Shown here: positions 13,754 through 15,806 of the stretch, in pieces
Numbering within the stretch: the first letter of the stretch is position 1
Layout of the letters: each line of letters opens with the position of its first letter
From: Campylobacteraceae bacterium
Lineage (GTDB): Bacteria; Campylobacterota; Campylobacteria; Campylobacterales; Sulfurovaceae
Reading direction: 5' to 3'
NCBI GenBank assembly: GCA_026982175.1
Contig: JALSHP010000227.1
Coordinates: 1-15,806, forward strand
DNA length: 15,806 nt
Position numbers and translations under genes: made by a program
Notes under the pieces: model-generated
The model's database searches: none
Told to the model about the DNA's origin: nothing
What the model saw: the letters and a program-made list of their open reading frames with translations, nothing else

Positions 13754-14512
13754 TTAATTTGATGCATAGTATAGGTCTGGTTTTAGTACTCTGCGTCCCC
13801 ATAAAAATCGTTTTTTATAAAAAGGTTTTTCATTGAAGTTGTAGATAACGACTGATTTCCCTGCAGAACTGGCATGAATAAAGTCACCATTGCCTAAATA
13901 GATTCCGACATGGGTTACTTTTCCTGTACGCTTTTTGGTGGTATTGAAAAAGACCATATCGCCACGTTCTAAATTGTCATATTCCACAAATTTCCCTACC
14001 CGTGCTTGGTCACGTGAAACTCGAGGAATGTTAATGCCTGAATCTCTATAGACCCATTGTGTAAAGCCTGAACAGTCAAATTTACTAGGGCCAGTAGCTC
14101 CCCAAACATAGGGAACACCTAAAAATTTTTTGGCATCTGACTCAATGTTGTCAATGAGATTTAATCTCTTTTGTGCAAAAGAATTAGAAGAGAGAGCATC
14201 CTCTTTATAGGAGATATAGCTAATGTCTTGAACAGGGAGTTCATTTTGTTTATAGGAGATATAGCTAATATCTTGAGTAGGAATAATTTGAGGCGTTACT
14301 TTTTGAGACATAATTGGTTGAGCTATAATATTAGACGCATAGTTATCTATTTGAATTGCTCTGTTGGTCTGTTTGGTAATGCCCATAAGATTATAGACTG
14401 AAGTCTGTTTTTTTGCAGAAATTTCAGGAAGGCTATTTTGCTTGTTTGAACAAGCAGATAGCAAGAGAAGTGAACTAAGTAAGGTCATATTAAATATTTT
14501 TCTGTTTTTCAT
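13754..14512 (-). CDS. NlpC/P60 family lipoprotein, predicted peptidoglycan endopeptidase
   Basis: This 252-residue lipoprotein is predicted to cut stem peptides of peptidoglycan. The signal peptide ends in the lipobox LSAC with lipidated Cys21; Ser at +2 favours the outer membrane. Residues 22-115 form a low-complexity linker with a tandem 15-residue repeat (QDISYISYKQNELPV at 80-94, then QDISYISYKEDALSS at 95-109; the DNA period is 45 bases). The NlpC/P60 domain runs from about 120 to 245, with Cys147 in FDCSGF, His201 in HVGIYLG and His213 in FIHASS as the catalytic set. Length and motifs indicate an active enzyme. There is no ribosome-binding site, and a TATACT (14524-14519) ends six bases before the ATG, so leaderless expression is possible. 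It heads the minus-strand group with the two transpeptidases. Confidence 0.9.
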   Translation of the reverse strand: MKNRKIFNMTLLSSLLLLSACSNKQNSLPEISAKKQTSVYNLMGITKQTNRAIQIDNYASNIIAQPIMSQKVTPQIIPTQDISYISYKQNELPVQDISYISYKEDALSSNSFAQKRLNLIDNIESDAKKFLGVPYVWGATGPSKFDCSGFTQWVYRDSGINIPRVSRDQARVGKFVEYDNLERGDMVFFNTTKKRTGKVTHVGIYLGNGDFIHASSAGKSVVIYNFNEKPFYKKRFLWGRRVLKPDLYYASN

Positions 14513-14715
14513 CTGAAAAGTATAACTTAGGAATTTTGAAGTTGTTTTTAAAAAATATATATTAAAAATAATATTTAAAAAATAATTAAATATTTTAATA
14601 TTTATAATTTTTTTAGATTAAAAATATTTTTAACCTATTTTTTTTTGTTAATATATAAATATAATTTAATTTAAATGGAAAATTAGATACTCTTTTAGTT
14701 CAAATAAAAAGGGAA
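14513..14715. promoter_or_regulatory. AT-only divergent promoter region
   Basis: This 203-base gap between divergent genes is almost pure A/T with long homopolymer runs. It contains TATACT (14524-14519, minus strand) next to the lipoprotein start and TATAAT (14660-14665, plus strand) about 51 bases before the Sel1-repeat gene. No -35 hexamer is convincing for either. Such tracts are typical intrinsically curved upstream DNA. Confidence 0.45.
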
Positions 14716-15663
14716 ATGATGTTTGATAAAAAATTTAAAATAGTAGTGGTGTTACTTGTTTTAGTGATTATGGGAATTCTTTTTGGAAAAGATATTATCG
14801 CTTCTCTCTCTTCAGTTGATGAGATATCCAAATTAACCGAGTCTAAATCGTTGACATATTATAAAAAATCTTGTGAGTATGAAGATGCTGAAGTATGTAA
14901 TGAACTCGGAGACATGTACCACTATGGGAGTGATATTGTCTCGATTGATTATGATGATGCTGTTACCTATTATACCAAGGCATGTGAGTTAGAGAGTGGG
15001 CAAGGGTGTAATAATTTAGCCTACATGATAGACAATGGTAAAGGGGTAAAAATCAATAATTGGACGGCATTAAGGCTCTATAAAAAAGCATGTAAACTCA
15101 ACGAAATAGAAGCGTGTTACAATGTAGGTTCGATGTACTATAATGGTGAGGGTGCAAAACGTAATTACTACAACGCAAATTATTATTTTAAAAAAGCTTG
15201 TGAAAATGGGATTGGAGCAGGGTGTAACAACTTAGGATATATGTATGAGCATGGTAAATACCTTAAAAGAAATATTAATGAAGCAATGAGTAAATATCTG
15301 GATGCTTGTGATATGGGTGAAGCCTCTGGATGTAATAACTTAGCCCACTTAAAAGAGAAACAGGGAAATACAGTTTCGGCTAAACAGTTTTACCGTAAAG
15401 CATGCCTTTTGGGAGACAACCACAGTTGTAATAAACTTGAAAATGTTTTAGGAACTTATATCTATCAAATTAAAACAGAACAAGAGTTAGAAGAGGCTAA
15501 AAGTGTCTGTAATGCCTCTACTAAAGGGGGAACGATGTGTTATCGTGTAGGACTCTACTATGAAAAGCAAGAGGAGAGTGAAAAAGCACGATACTATTTT
15601 GAAAAAGCGTGTCAAAGAGAACAGAGTCAAAGCTGTAAACATCTAGGCGACTTGTATCGATAA
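14716..15663 (+). CDS. Exported Sel1-repeat (Hcp-like) cysteine-rich protein
   Basis: This 315-residue protein has an uncleaved signal anchor or signal peptide (about 8-24, KIVVVLLVLVIMGILFG) followed by Sel1-like helical repeats of about 36 residues. Repeats show the pattern Ala-x-x-x-(Tyr/Phe)-(Tyr/Lys)-x-Lys-Ala-Cys-(7)-Cys-x-x-Leu-Gly. There are 16 cysteines in eight pairs. Seven pairs are spaced Cys-x7-Cys, as in Helicobacter cysteine-rich proteins, where each pair forms a disulfide; the seventh pair (VCNASTKGGTMC) is wider, at Cys-x9-Cys. It is expected in the periplasm as a protein- or glycan-binding scaffold. Binding partner unknown. ATG 14716 is followed by a second ATG at 14719, whose spacing to GGG (14711-14713) is better. 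proC begins 20 bases after the stop, so the two may share a transcript. Confidence 0.88.
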   Translation: MMFDKKFKIVVVLLVLVIMGILFGKDIIASLSSVDEISKLTESKSLTYYKKSCEYEDAEVCNELGDMYHYGSDIVSIDYDDAVTYYTKACELESGQGCNNLAYMIDNGKGVKINNWTALRLYKKACKLNEIEACYNVGSMYYNGEGAKRNYYNANYYFKKACENGIGAGCNNLGYMYEHGKYLKRNINEAMSKYLDACDMGEASGCNNLAHLKEKQGNTVSAKQFYRKACLLGDNHSCNKLENVLGTYIYQIKTEQELEEAKSVCNASTKGGTMCYRVGLYYEKQEESEKARYYFEKACQREQSQSCKHLGDLYR

Positions 15664-15683
15664 CTTAAACAATAAGGCAACAA

Positions 15684-15806
15684 GTGAAATTAACATTTAT
15701 AGGTAATGGAAACATGGCAAAAGCACTCATTGAGGGCTTAGTAAGTTCTTACGAGATAGAAGTGCTTGGACGCAATAGTGCTACTTTAAAAGCGTTACAA
15801 GAGAAA
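15684..15806 (+). CDS. proC: Pyrroline-5-carboxylate reductase, 3' end outside the window
   Basis: This is the last enzyme of proline biosynthesis: it reduces 1-pyrroline-5-carboxylate to proline with NAD(P)H. Only 41 residues are present. The opening KLTFIGNGNMAKALIEGL is the Rossmann dinucleotide-binding start of ProC (beta strand, then Gly-x-Gly-x-Met-Ala), and IEVLGRNSATLKALQE fits the second strand and the following helix. The gene starts with GTG at 15684, with AAGG at 15674-15677. It is 20 bases after the Sel1-repeat gene in the same direction. The frame is open to the window edge with no break. Confidence 0.85.
   Translation, partial: MKLTFIGNGNMAKALIEGLVSSYEIEVLGRNSATLKALQEK

Noticed and set aside
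14206..14295. Two near-identical DNA units as a possible CRISPR or mobile repeat
   Set aside because: They are a 45-base in-frame tandem repeat in the lipoprotein linker, with only two copies.

Overview
The window looks like a chromosomal segment of a free-living, sulfur-associated Campylobacterota bacterium (Sulfurimonas/Sulfurovum-like). I infer this from the low G+C content, a MutS protein of the MutS7 type with a C-terminal HNH nuclease domain, a cysteine-paired Sel1-repeat (Hcp-like) protein, and the general codon use. No rRNA, tRNA or CRISPR array was seen.

Layout. (1) 2-643 is the 3' part of a metal ABC transporter permease, cut by the window edge. (2) 644-3119 is an accessory patch. 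It holds an orphan HigA-like antidote gene, two small membrane proteins, two decayed Y1/RAYT transposase remnants that both lack the catalytic core, a REP-like palindrome, and a complete BrnT-BrnA toxin-antitoxin pair with a near-consensus promoter placed so that the mRNA is probably leaderless. (3) 3120-4307 is an AAA/DUF4143 ATPase with a PD-(D/E)xK-like C-terminus. (4) 4393-7026 (minus strand) reads DUF4395 membrane protein, cysteine-free Rrf2 regulator, PLP trans-sulfuration enzyme, then a Tat-exported superoxide reductase. A TTGACT-17-TATCAT promoter precedes it, and a 9-bp palindrome touches the -35 box. (5) 7099-10032 (minus) is the MutS7-HNH gene. Its GTG start abuts an 11-bp inverted repeat. 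(6) 10123-14512 (minus) is a peptidoglycan group: two tandem YcbB-type L,D-transpeptidase paralogues and an NlpC/P60 lipoprotein. (7) 14716-15663 (plus) is an exported Sel1-repeat protein with eight cysteine pairs, followed by the 5' end of proC, which starts with GTG at 15684.

How the genes fit together. The group in region 4 suggests a regulated sulfur amino-acid module, possibly tied to periplasmic superoxide defence. Region 6 suggests envelope remodelling through 3-3 cross-links and stem-peptide cleavage. The MutS7 protein combines mismatch-recognition, ATPase and nuclease signatures in one chain and may replace a MutS/MutL system. All functions come from recognising motifs by eye; no database search was run.
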